This document shows positions 30,682 to 41,787 of a stretch of DNA of 64,000 bases, piece after piece (positions within the stretch are counted from its first letter, which is position 1; every line of letters starts with the position of its first letter). Both the position numbers and the translations under genes were made by a program. Location of the stretch: positions 35,862,553-35,926,552 of the forward strand of contig CM069457.1 in NCBI GenBank assembly GCA_035610835.1, in the 5' to 3' direction. This stretch comes from Ophiura sarsii (lineage: Eukaryota; Echinodermata; Ophiuroidea; Amphilepidida; Ophiuridae). Under the pieces are notes generated by a model. That model saw only the letters and a program-made list of their open reading frames with translations, was not told where the DNA came from and ran no database searches.

Positions 30682-31689
30682 GAGATGCGCAAGTTTTATT
30701 CAAAAATTGTGCAAAATATGGGTCTTTGAGTGAGAGCATGCCGACATATTCATAATAGGGTATCTTTAGGTGATACATGTGCACACAGAAATTCAAAACT
30801 GGTTCTTTGGATCACTAGTTTTGTGTATGTTTTGGGTGACATTCGTTTGGGTCATTGGGTGAGAGCGAGTCTAAAAAGGGGTAGTCTTAACGACCTTACA
30901 TATAAGAGCCCCCCCCCCCCCCCCCCCCCCCCCAACTCCATCCCCGGGATTGGCAAAGTTCTGAATCGTCTCCGGGGAATAAACACCCGAGATTGAACCT
31001 TTTGATTAAAGTAAACACTATTTCCTACTTGTCCCAGATTCCGAGACTGTATATTAATGAAATAGACTCGTGAAAGAGAAGCAATGAAAGAGATTTCTTG
31101 GAATAGAAAATTTCAATAGTTGGTTGGATGTATCAACCCTCGATAAGGCGACGAAAAAAATCCACATGTTCTATGGGCAAAAAGACCTCTGTTTTGTTTG
31201 GGGTGGGGTTAACACAAATGTCGAGAAAAAAATCAAAACAATTAAAAATATGCAATTTAAAAAAAAAATCAAAAATATTCCAAATGTTTCACACATTTCC
31301 CAAACAATTTCTCAAATATGTTTTATTTTATTTTTAAATTCGAAACAATATGTCGGTCAGGCCCGTAGAACAGGGTTTTTATTCGTGGCCTAATAAAGTA
31401 ATCTTCTTTGAATTGTGCAAAGATAGTATCTGTACGATCGGCTAATGTACTTTCTAATTCTTACAACGATGAAGTATAGAGATACTTATCATCATGTTTA
31501 CCTCTCGTTTGTGTATTTTACTTTAACAATTTCCTACTGAATCCTTTCCCTCGGGATGGGCACTTACATATGTGTACGAATACGGAAGGCTATTATAAGA
31601 CCGTTTTGAGCTTCCTTCATCTAATTAAGCTATCTTAATATAATTCACGTTTTATGTAGGGGTGTATGTATGTATCCATAAAAGGATCT

Positions 31690-32424
31690 TTTAGGCCCCT
31701 ATTTAACCTGCATTAGCTTATAAGACCCTAACATTGTGAGAATCTGCATTCCAAAGACACCAATTTTTGAAAAGTGTGCGTTCTTCTAAAACAAATTGTG
31801 AAAAATTCAGTTCTCGAGACCATATATTTTCCGTCAAAAATCCGCTCCAAAGCTCGACTTGAGGGGAGACTGTCACAGGGCGTAATTTTGTTATGGTTTT
31901 ATGGCAAATATTCAATAGAGGTATCACGAGTTGTTTTAAAACATTCCCATAGCTCGTAAGGGGTGTTCGTACGTAGACGTTTGTTATTTTGCGACGGGGA
32001 CGAGACTAGTCTGGACTACTGGGACTACTGGAATAGTAGTCCGTCCGTTGGCACGGAGACGATTTTTAACCCTAACCTCAAAATCCGGTATGCGTGATGT
32101 TTTATGATTGTTTCGGGGAGACTTTTACTTACTGATTTCAAATCTGGATTATGCTAACTCGTAGTTGTTGAGCGTTTTGAGAAATAAAGGGGGTAAAGTT
32201 TGGGGGTATTTTTCAAAATTTCTTTACACACACAACTAATACATCAAATTGTAGCTCTTTGTATACTGATCACAAAAATATATATAATGTAAAAACTAAA
32301 ATGCAACCTTCTTGTCCACAAAAATATCCTGTGGAAGTAAATGTAATAAATATGAGAGTACCTGACGTTTTCGATTCTAATCAGTATCTTTATCGAAAGT
32401 AGAATACAACATGCACAACATATA
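31690..32424. other. unit-2-specific DNA, no gene seen
   Basis: Start of the ~3.5-kb block present in unit 2 but not in unit 1. Includes a short GGACTACTGG doublet near 32010 and AT-rich DNA. No supported ORF. Confidence 0.45.
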
Positions 32425-33310
32425 CAGTTAAGCCCACAATTATTCATACCCCTTGACAAATATGAGTTTTTTGCGTTTTTCTCATATCTATACCAGCTGG
32501 AGTGGTGGAACTTTCGCTTTACACTAAAGACAATTAGTTTGCAAGTACAAATCAATATATTTGGGCTCAACATTTTTTGCATAACAATAAAATTGAATAC
32601 AAATTGTGTCCAAAATTATTCATACCCCCATACCAAGTCTCAGGATTGAGGCCACTTTGTGTGATAATACACATGTTTTTGATATTCCAAACATTCTTTA
32701 TATAGTGTGATAGTGTGATATTGTGTTGCAAGTATTCCATGATGTGTGCATACAATGTGGATGCATTACACATGTGTCCTATTGAATGTACATTGAGGGA
32801 TATTATAGGGCAACACTCTAGCTCTTTGACAGCATGGCGAAGGAGATCAAATAACTCAGTGAGGACTTTTTTTTGTGCATTGTGAATGCTCACAAAGAGG
32901 GGAAAGGCTACAAAGCTATTTCGAAGCAATTTCAAGTGCCAAATTTAACCATATAAAGCATATTTAGGAAGAACAAGACAGTTAAAATCAGTTAAAATCA
33001 GTTAAAAACCTTGAAGAACACAGTCGGAAGCCAATAGTGTCCCCTTGTTTGACAAGAAAAGTATGGTGAAAGGCCAACAAAAATCCACATATCACCGTCA
33101 ATGCTCTCCTGAACAATCTTGGACCAAGAAATTGAGGCAGACACTCCAGCAGACATAGTACACAAGAGTTCTCCATGGACTCCGAACAAGAAAGACCCTA
33201 CTCCTGAAAAGAGACAAAGAGAAAGTCATCTAGCATTTACAAGAGCACTTCTGGACAAAGATCCAAGTTTTTGGTCTTCAGTGTTGGGGTTGTCTAAAAT
33301 GATGTAACCA
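32425..33310 (+). pseudogene. Tc1-type DNA transposon remnant (copy 2)
   Basis: After a TA dinucleotide at 32423, the terminus CAGTTAAGCCCACAATTATT then CATACCCC resembles Tc1 ends. From about 32885 the + strand encodes HKEGKGYKAISKQFQVP, the helix-turn-helix of Tc1-type transposases, followed by an in-frame stop. A second stretch near 33195-33310 gives RALLDKDPSFWSSVLGL, matching the region just before the first catalytic Asp in Tc1 proteins. Multiple stops and loss of the catalytic domain make it dead. The right terminus was not found. Confidence 0.75.
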
Positions 33311-33533
33311 AGGATATCGTAAACGCATTCTACCATTGCGTTACACGGCATAATTTAGCATTTTCATGTAATAAACAAAGGCTGAAAAGAAAGATGAGGA
33401 CCTTATGAAGGTGGACGGTGTAGCCAGTATGAAATCAATGCTGTTTTGGTGTAATTAACCCGCATCATTATATATAATTAAAAGCGGTTGACCAACCACA
33501 GTGTTTATAAATAAACAATATTAGGACCGGGAC

Positions 33534-33685
33534 GCGATTTTTTTTTCGTACATCAGTTTAACCAAATTTATTTATTCCGTTTTAATACGAAATAAAGCAA
33601 AATTCACTGAATAAAATGATTTTTTTCCCCTTTTTTAACAAATGAACTGATTTTGGTTAAACTGATGTACGAAAAAAATAATCGC
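33534..33685. mobile_element. GCGATTTTTTTT-type foldback MITE (copy 2)
   Basis: Left GCGATTTTTTTTTCGTACAT then CAGTTTAACC; right GGTTAAACTGATGTACGAAA then AATAATCGC. Both sides are flanked by GACCGGGA-like sequence. Confidence 0.8.
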
Positions 33686-33732
33686 GACCGGGACATACAC
33701 ATTGCCGTGTACGGTCTTCGCAGGAAACATAA

Positions 33733-33940
33733 TAGGGAGCTTTAGATTTGCACGACGGACGCTTTTACGACGGTAAAACACAAAACGTTGCTATCGTCAC
33801 CACGACGGTTGTTACTAGTCCCTTTAAGTGTTGTAGCATTTAGAAGACCAACGGATGACAAAGTTGACGCATGCACACATGACTCAAAGTGTCATTCAAC
33901 CGTCCTAGATTCATCCGCCGTGAAAATCGAAAGCTCCCTA
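33733..33940. mobile_element. TAGGGAGCTTT-type MITE
   Basis: About 208 bp with ends TAGGGAGCTTTAGATTT and AAAATCGAAAGCTCCCTA. No coding potential; palindromic organisation suggests internal folding. Confidence 0.75.
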
Positions 33941-34543
33941 GTGTGTCACGCGGCCCGACTATAGTCATTATTAAGTGAAGAACATTTTAAAATCGAACCA
34001 AGTCATCTTTTAGATTAACCAGCGTGATAACCTCATTTGAACATAAACACATGTAATGCTATCGCACAATAGTAGCCAGGTTATAAGTTCCCACTTCATT
34101 TTTCAGTCCGCGCTACGTCCGGCCGGCTTCACGCCTCGGCTAGCGGGGCACACTTTTTACACTCTTCCGCATAGCCGGGCAACTATCTTTGTACGTCCAC
34201 GTACAGTTCCCGCATGTTCCCTGCTTCGCGGGTCCCCCGGGCCTGGGGTGCAATTGATAAGTGCATTAATATAAAGTAGTAAGCCTTATCCGCCTCCCTT
34301 GGCTGATAATGTATTTCCATTGTATTGCTCCTTTAGGATATTTGAAGAAAAGTGCAGATGAGCTATTGTGCTCTTTTATTCTTTAGATATAAAGCAATTC
34401 GTGATGCGCCATAAATCATATCAAAAGATGGCACTTTACTTTGTAACTGAAATCAATTTTGAGTTTAGCATTTTTGTTTCTCTATAGGCATTGATTAATC
34501 TTTGTTTTACATAACTATAACTGTTCACCTCTCTGTGAAAGAG
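33941..34543. other. unit-2-specific DNA, no gene seen
   Basis: Contains a GC-rich patch 34110-34260 (CTACGTCCGGCCGGCTTCAC, CTGCTTCGCGGGTCCC) of unknown origin, which does not match any rRNA or tRNA I can recognise, then AT-rich DNA. Confidence 0.4.
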
Positions 34544-34717
34544 AAGTGTGAATATATAAACGTCCGGAGATACCTGAGACGGAAGCTTATCAAGAGAAAA
34601 TTTGACATGAATTGTATTGTATGTCTACCATGTCACAATGATCATATGTTTGCCTACAATGCTGAATTTGTGATGAAAATGCTGGAACCGGAAGTTATTG
34701 GAGAAAGGATATACTAT
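34544..34717 (+). CDS. possible exon, unrecognised protein
   Basis: Open for 58 codons up to a GTATGA donor-like site after TAT (34717), following a pyrimidine-rich stretch ending in GAAAGAG. The predicted peptide is basic then Cys/His-containing: RRYLRRKLIKRKFDMNCIVC and FVMKMLEPEVIGERIYY. Composition looks protein-like, unlike the flanking DNA. A stronger acceptor (TTTTTGTTTCTCTATAG, ending 34488) lies upstream but is followed by a stop in this frame. No family recognised; could be chance. Confidence 0.25.
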
Positions 34718-35164
34718 GTATGACATGATGATGAGGTGAGAAAAGTGCAATAATCGAAGAAAATGTTGAGCAATATGAACTTTAAACGTTGCAAAATAAC
34801 ACTCTAATGTTAATTTCTTAATTTACCGGTTGGGTATTAACATGTTTATGTGTTAACCCTAACTCTAGATACGTGCGCATCTGTCCGCATGCCCCGATTT
34901 CAAAAAGTGTTATTTAATTTGTCGAATTACTAGAATAGAACAGGACGAGGCCTTTGTAAAATCTTGTTATTTCATGATTCGTGGGGGGGGGGGGGGGTGA
35001 TTAACACAAATATTGCTGCAAAATGCGCATTGGACTAAAATCAAATCTATTATCAATATGTCAGCTTCTTAAATATTTTAACAAAAGAGATTATGGATGA
35101 AATAAAGAAGAAAAAAGAGAAAATTATAAAAAAATTGAAAAAGGATGCGCGAGGGGACGAGAAA
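34718..35164. other. unit-2-specific DNA, no gene seen
   Basis: AT-rich, with a poly-G run at about 34983-34997. Ends where collinearity with unit 1 resumes. Confidence 0.45.
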
Positions 35165-35427
35165 CTACTTTATTTTTTACTTGGCCTAATACATAAACTG
35201 AGATCCCTTCCTCTCTGTATCAATCATTCACATTATAGATACAACGCAGTAGACACTCAATAAGGGATTTCTACTATATGACTCCCTACTAAAGCCCTAG
35301 CTTCAAAAGCTGTTTGGTCTTATTGTAATATTGCATTTCGGGATAGGTAGGTAAAGCCAGCATTATACCATACATATATGTACGATGACTTTTCAGATAC
35401 AAATTCAATTTACACGAAAAGCGCAAT

Positions 35428-35669
35428 TTGAACACTTTCCACGCGACAGGCGCCTGCAGACAACATTCCAAAATTGCACAAAATATTTCAACTATGTCAA
35501 AATGGTTGAATTTAATAACCATATTTGGAATCACCATAAGAAATGCATTAAAATACAAACATGCCTTAAATTTAGTGCAGTCATCCTTGATATAGACCTT
35601 AACATTATTAAAACGTTTCTGAAAAAATCTCTTTTGTATTTGATACAACGAATAGCCGCGTGGAAAATG
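35428..35669 (+). mobile_element. CACTTTCCACGCGGC-family MITE (copy 6, unit 2)
   Basis: Paralogue of 20420-20649: AACACTTTCCACGCGAC, GCGCCTGCAGAC, and a right end AGCCGCGTGGAAAATGAAG with the same degraded terminus. Shared decay confirms insertion before the duplication. Confidence 0.8.
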
Positions 35670-37199
35670 AAGAATTTAATCACGCAAAAATTCAATTCTA
35701 CTCACTCCAACTGAAGACTTATCAATATCAGTGATCGAGCAAATTCATTCTGATCTCCGAAGTATAAAGCTAGACTGGGTCCCCACGTCCCTCTATATGG
35801 CCGTCATCTTTTTCTTAAATGGCGGGCTAAATTGAGGAGGGTCGTGCGTAAATACTGAAGACGGTAGGGATTCAGTCTGGTATGAAACTAGGGTCATTCA
35901 GTAAGTTATACCATCTTCGTCAGAATTGTTTCCCTTTTATATTAACAAATCATAATGACATTCTCCCAGATTTGGAATTGAAAAATATAGATTTATCATA
36001 TCTGATAACTTTATCCAATGTTGTGAGAACAAGCTATTTTCGTTTTAAAAGTTTGATCTACACATTCACAGACCTTTTGAATTTTAAAGCAAAAACAATG
36101 ATTACGTGAAAAAGTATTATTTGGGGTTAGTTCGTAAATCTTAAATATACAGGGCGTGTCGATAGAATTGTCCCATGAGAAACCTAAATAGATATAAATA
36201 CATGACAAGTTTCTTGTTTAAAAAACAACCCGAACATACGTCTGATATTGATATATTTTGTTGTTTGTTATAGATAATATGGATGTAAATATATGTTTCT
36301 GTTCAAAGGAATTAAACTATTATTCAACAGGTAGATCATTATTGACGTTACTAATAATGTTCATTTATTCGCTGACTGATGTTTCTAAAAGGTCGGCCCG
36401 GAGTGACGTCACACGCCGTTTGCTGATGTAAACAATGGTCGCTTACACGGCATTACGCGATTACTAAGAACGATCTTGAGTATGGATGAGTAGAGCGTAG
36501 ACATTGATGTATTAAAATGTTTTGTTTTGTTATTAACGGCAAATGACAAAAATACCAGGATGACCAGACTCCTCCCCAGTCCCCATATGAACAGTGACCA
36601 AAGCAGAATTTGACCTGTTCAAGTAGATTTGCCATAATTTGATAACGAAATCCCCAAAATAGATTTGTTTTAAATACTTGTTCAATATCAATATTTTCCA
36701 TGGCCAAAAAACACCCATGATTCATATGGTACATTTTGTTTGACACGCCTTGTAATCTTCTTATATTTGGCAAATACATTATTATTTACTGATGCCCACC
36801 AAAATAACTCTTTTTATTGGCCAACGTTGAGCTATGTGAAGTAGATCTAGAACTCAAGAAAAACGTCTGTCTTATTGGTTTTCTTCACAGTCTGACAGTA
36901 GTCTTCATATATGTTCAACACAATGTATAATACAGATCATATTTCTTCATAATATTACTATATAGTACATTACAGGCGATACGGAGCATTAAACAAATAT
37001 TATTACAGGGTCCTTTGATGATACACTACACATCCCATAGGTATTCTATTTTTTTTGTTAAAACTCGCAATGTTCCCGTTTTTACGGCGATATATTTTTC
37101 AAGGAGAGGAACAGGTCTGCTTCCTTCGGTCTTTCATGAAGTATCAACATTTGATCAACGTATGAATTTTATAAAACGTCTTTCTTAAGAACAATGAAA

Positions 37200-37680
37200 A
37201 TCTTAAGTATTTCCCCATATCCCCGTGTATGTAGACGTTCATAGCATCGGTTTCCCGTATCCCGTGTACCCGCCTATGAAAGTGAACATAGCATTGGTTC
37301 CATATATCCCGTGAAGGTGAACATAGTGTTGGTTTCCCATACTTCGAATTACCATGTATGTAAGTTAACATAGCGTCGGCTTCCCATCCCGTATTACCGT
37401 GTATGAAAGTAAATATAGCGTTGGTTTCACATATCCCGTATTACCATGTATGTAAGTTAACACATTGTCGGTTTCCCATATCCCGTATTACCGTGTATGA
37501 AAATGAATATAGCATTGGTATCCCATATCCCGTATTACCATGTATAAAAGTGAGCAAAGTGTGTTTCCCATATCCCGCATTACTATGTATGAAAGTGAAC
37601 ATAGTGTTTGTTTCCCATATCCCGTGTCCTCGTGTATGACTGTGAAAGCGAACATAACGTCGGTATCTTATATCCCACGT
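37200..37680 (+). repeat. minisatellite, unit 2 counterpart (short, no higher-order structure)
   Basis: About ten CATATCCCG...ATGTATGAAAGT monomers of the same type as 21772-23440, but irregular and without the 183-bp period. The same unique sequence follows both arrays (GACAGCCGCGCTATCAA, AATGAGTCAGA). Confidence 0.88.
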
Positions 37681-38090
37681 GTAATAATAACGATTTGCTA
37701 ACTATAACAGTAGTTAGAGAAACACTTACTGTTCCTCGAAGATTTATAGACAGCCGCGCTATCAATAATGAGTCAGATGAAGAAGAACGGTGATTGCATT
37801 CTTTTTTTATCTAATCGATTTGATTCAATATGCTAAAAAGGTAAAATAGTTCAGAAATGCTCAGAAAATACCCTGTAGTTGTATTTCTATTGATGTTTTG
37901 GGGTGTAGTTTTTTTATTGAGGAGCTCTACATATACTATCTAATTTAATAAACAAGTTTATCTAGTTTCATTTTGTGATCAATTGATTTATCGTGTTCTG
38001 AGAATAGTCTCTCAATATTAGTTACAACAGACCTTTCTGAATTTCATTGAGTTCTGCGGTAATCCTTTTAACACTTTCAACGCTGAATGA

Positions 38091-38344
38091 TTAACCCTTT
38101 CCCACGCGGCAGTCGTCTGCAGCAGACGACATTTCAAAAACTTCACAAAATGTTTCAAAAATGTCCAAAGTATTGATTTTCATCGCCATGTATGGAAACA
38201 CCATGAGAAATACATTATAATAAGTACAAACATGCCTGGTACTGGTTCAGTAACTTTTGAGATAGACCTTAACAGTTCGGAAAGGTTTTTTTGAAAAATC
38301 TGTATTTAATATGGTAACAGTAATAGCCGCGTGGAAAGCGTTAA
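38091..38344 (+). mobile_element. CACTTTCCACGCGGC-family MITE (copy 7, unit 2)
   Basis: Paralogue of 25908-26147: TTAACCCTTTCCCACGCGGC start with a duplicated CAG in the palindrome (GTCTGCAGCAGACGAC), GCCGCGTGGAAAGCGTTAA end. Confidence 0.8.
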
Positions 38345-38384
38345 GGTTTTATGTTTCAAACTAATCGATGCCAAATAATCATAT

Positions 38385-38515
38385 TCAGCTACAGAGTGAC
38401 CGACACAATTGTTACCAATGAAATCTACAAACCGCGCACTCAGGTGGTCAACAAAATTGCTCATATTTTACTATGCAAGGTATAATAATACAAGTCCTAA
38501 GCAGCCTTTACTGTA
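38385..38515 (+). pseudogene. decayed copy of the 26195 exon (unit 2)
   Basis: Retains the acceptor region (ATATTCAGCTACAG) and AATGAAATCTACAAACCGCG then CACTCAGGTGGTCAAC, with base insertions that shift the frame. The alignment breaks after TTTTACTATGCAAGG and resumes in downstream flank (AAGCAGCCTTTACTGTAGGG). The donor and most of the coding part are gone. Confidence 0.8.
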
Positions 38516-38639
38516 GGGCCATGTTCATAATTGTTTATACACCAGGTTAGTTTGTATTAATGCAGCCATGCACGCAAAAAAGAAGTGATTATATTGACTA
38601 GTAACACATCAGCATCTTGATGTTTTCCTATGAATCGGG

Positions 38640-39058
38640 TCGTATAAATAATATTGAATTACCTAATCGTGTTTGCCGTTTGTGTAAATCAGGTGAGATG
38701 GAAGGTGAATCTCTTTATTCTAACTTGTCCTTTTTATGTTGATCTTCGAGTGAATTTGCCAACTCGCTACACTGTTGATTCTAATCGCAATAAATTCAAT
38801 TCATTGATGCGTTCAAATTATTCACGCACTATTAAATCACTTGCTTTTATGTTTACAATGTTTTTTTCCCGAGAGACAGGTTCCTATAAATGGGTGATAA
38901 ATCGTTGTTATCGTTATGTTAGCGTGGTTGCTGTATATTTATATTACATGTATATAATTACTATGATTTTTGGAATTGTAAACCATGCCAATCATGGCAA
39001 TATTTTGTGTATTTGGGCCAATGGCCTCATGTACTTTGAAATCAAACTAAACTAAACT
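38640..39058 (+). pseudogene. LINE 3' end: C-terminal ORF2 fragment plus 3' tail
   Basis: Two frames of one ancestral sequence: RVCRLCKSGEMEGE (about 38665-38710), then after a frameshift FILTCPFYVDLRVNLP and FNSLMRSNYSRTIKSLA. This is the Cys-rich C-terminal signature seen downstream of the RT in many LINEs (CxxC...HF..CPxY..R). The tail GGCCAATGGCCTCATGTACT then TTGAAATCAAA ends in a short CTAAA tandem repeat, as in LINE 3' ends. Replaces unit 1 sequence near 26715-26785, so it inserted after the duplication. Confidence 0.7.
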
Positions 39059-39565
39059 AAAACTCATAATCACAGAGATCCATTTTAAAATTACAAGTAT
39101 CACATGTCACAGTCAAAACCCGGGAGTCAAAACTAGAACTAATTGTTCACCTTATAAACAGTCGGATAAAGGGTTAAATTGTTCTGCACTGTAATTGCGT
39201 ATTCCACCAAATCACAATTGGCTCATTAAATCTCTACTTAACTTTTTTCAGCATATAAGACAATTTGTTTTCACGGAATTAGTTCATCAGATTACAGATA
39301 GAAGATAAACAAGAGATTATTTTGAGCAAATCCACGGGGCCGGGTTTGTTTTGCTAGCTGATTTATCGTCATGCCCGTCGGGTAACTGGCTTATACATTA
39401 TGGCTTGATCTACGTACATGGCACGCGAGAATTGGTTTTCTTCTTGTGCCTACAATGCAGAAAGGTCTAGTGACACGATGTGAGTAAATATGTATTGGGG
39501 TATTCACAGGGCTGAAATAGCACTCGCCCGCCTGCGATTGTGGGTAAATGTGGCGTCGGGACGTG

Positions 39566-39767
39566 CAGTAGCGTAACTAGGGTCTTCAATATCAGGGGGG
39601 GGGGGCATAAGGGGGGGGGGGGGGGCAGGCCTGTAATCAGGGGGGGCATAACCGACTATTTGTTGTATATATACACATAGAGTTTGTCATTTCTTTTGGG
39701 GGCATTAGGGGAACAAGCCTTCTGGCAGGGGTGACCCCCTCCCACCTCCCTTGTAGTTACGCCCCTG
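39566..39767. mobile_element. hAT-type MITE (CAGTGGCGTAACTAG family, copy 1)
   Basis: Left CAGTAGCGTAACTAGGGTCT, right AGTTACGCCCCTG; the interior is dominated by poly-G runs. Terminal sequence is that of hAT-like elements. No clear target duplication remains. Confidence 0.65.
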
Positions 39768-40156
39768 TGTCGGGCGGGTCAGATGCACCAGTACCTGCCC
39801 ATCTAACATGTAACCTTTTTAAAACTCAAAATGTTAGTTCTTTCCGATACAAAAAGATTTCTCAATCTACTTGTGGAAAAACCCAGAAATCAACTTGTGC
39901 AGGTAAATTTCTTGTCGGGCTGTAAACCGTTAGAAGCTACCTATCCGACTGGCTGGTACCAACAAAAGGTTGAGATCCAACACTGGCTATTCCATCCACA
40001 CACTATTATAGAAGATATTGCCTTAATCTTCTCACAGGGATTATGATTTTTTTTTTCTTTAAAAGGATTAGCTAGCTACACGGGCGACTCGATTTGAAAT
40101 CTTCACTCACAAATTATGTCATATCATACATAAGGGGAGGTGTATTTCATCTAAAA

Positions 40157-41295
40157 TACAGGGTGTTCCTACAAAAATTGTGCACATGTTTGCGCAATTT
40201 GTTGACCATGTAGTCCTATAGTTTGGTGTAATATGTTTATACACACGGAAAGGGAAAACACCCAGCTTTTAGATGCTGTTTATTTTATCTGATTTGGATT
40301 TGTCAATCCTGAGATATATCCAGTTTTTCAAAGCTACCCAAAATCGACGTTGTGCCACTTTTACAGAATAAATGATTATGAGCGTCCAAACGATACTAAC
40401 ATACCGTAGGTCTATCCATATGGGCATCAATCGTCTTGAAACATTGAGGTGGGCATTTGACCATAATTGTTTAAAAGAGGCTGAGGAACAAAAATGATGT
40501 CTTTGGAATATGTGGTAAGGGATTTCTACGAGCAGTTATTCTTGGATCCCTCTGAAGTGCATGCCACACGTTATCAATGTGTTACTGTGTCCTGCCACTT
40601 TTCATATCTTAGTCTTCCAGAATGTTCTTTTTTTGGTGCTTGTACCATACCATCTACCAAGCATTTCCAATACTCCTTTTATATAGGTGTATTCCTAGAT
40701 GGTACGTGAGTGTTTGAGAAATGAATGGCAAACTCTCTGGTGACTCTTCTGCTGATGAACTTCTCGTTTCGTGATATTTTAAGACCATGAACACTCTCTT
40801 CTATCATGTCTATTGAAAGTTGAGGCCGCACCCAGCCATATGGACGTCTGTCTTGTTTTAAAAATGTAGGCACAATAAACATTTTGTGAAACCTCGTCCA
40901 AAGGGCTGGTTCGAATCATGTAACAAACATCTTTATATTCAGTTCTACTTGGATACACAGGCACTCATTCTATTATCACTGATTATTAAAACCTATTCAA
41001 TCTCAATACAAAAATGTTATTTTGCATAACACTGGTAAAGGGAAATTTTTCAAGTGGAAGTTGTATCTTAGGAGTAAACCTTTGAAACTGTAAAGTGGCA
41101 CAACATCGATTCTGGGTAGCTCTAGTTAATTGTCCATATCTCAGGATTGACAAATCCAAATCAGATAAAATAAACGGCATCTGAAAGCTGAGTATTTTTT
41201 CCTTCCGTGTGTATAAACATAGTACACCAAACTCTAGGACTTCATGGTCAACAAGTTGCGCAAACATGTGCACAATTTTGTTAGGGACACCCGGT
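40157..41295. mobile_element. element with ~230-bp terminal inverted repeats
   Basis: Left TIR 40157-40365 begins ACAGGGTGTTCCTACAAAAA; right TIR 41085-41295 ends with the reverse complement (TTTTGTTAGGGACACCCGG). Matching pieces include TTGTGCACATGTTTGCGCAA, TTATCTGATTTGGATTTGTC and GTTGTGCCACTTTA. Inside, the - strand has an open stretch at 40679-40882 (RRPYGWVRPQLSIDMIEES) that could be a transposase scrap, but I cannot assign it. The end motif recalls mariner-like elements; classification is uncertain. Confidence 0.75.
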
Positions 41296-41547
41296 AGTCC
41301 ATTTCGTTTTGGGTTCTGTCACGTAATGGTAGATGTCCATTGAATAATCCAAAGAGCTCATTTTAGAAGGGCGTATTGACGTTTCTGACTTGTGACTTGA
41401 CTCGCCATTTTACCTATGACTTCCCCCGAAATTAAATGTCTTGGTTCCGTGGAAAAATGCATTGAAATGACTTGAGTGACACGGGGTTTAATGTTGATAT
41501 ATGACTTGTGATTTGGTTACAACACTAACGTGATTTTATAAGTTACC

Positions 41548-41787
41548 TTAACACTTTCCACGCGGCAGGCGTCTGCAGACGACATTCCATAATTTCATAA
41601 AAATGTTTTAAAAATTATTGAATTTAATTACCATACTTGGCATCACCGTGAGAAATGCATTAAAATAAGTACAAACATTTCTAGTATTGGTTCAGTAACC
41701 CTTGAGATAGACTTTGAAAGTTTGTAAAGCTTTCTGAAAAATCTGTTTTGTGTACGGTAAAAATAAAAGCCGCGTAGAAAGTGTTAA
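41548..41787 (+). mobile_element. CACTTTCCACGCGGC-family MITE (copy 8)
   Basis: Best-preserved left end in the window: TTAACACTTTCCACGCGGC, then GGCGTCTGCAGACGAC; right end GCCGCGTAGAAAGTGTTAA. Good reference copy for the family. Confidence 0.88.

Larger units (their letters stand above)
27152..39430 (+). repeat. segmental duplication, unit 2 (12.3 kb)
   Basis: Second copy of 16351-27151, in the same order and orientation, ending GCACGCGAGA at 39430, after which similarity stops. It carries unit-specific insertions: a LINE (27565-29378), a ~3.5-kb block 31690-35160 including a Tc1 remnant and several MITEs, and a LINE tail (38640-39058). It lacks both copies of the TTAAAGG MITE present in unit 1 and most of the 26195-26426 exon. 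Confidence 0.85.

Noticed and set aside
32567..32935. 122-codon open frame on the - strand
   Set aside because: Antisense to the decayed Tc1 transposase region; the + strand shows the HTH motif.
34110..34260. GC-rich patch suspected of being rRNA-derived
   Set aside because: No stretch matches conserved rRNA core sequences that I can recognise.
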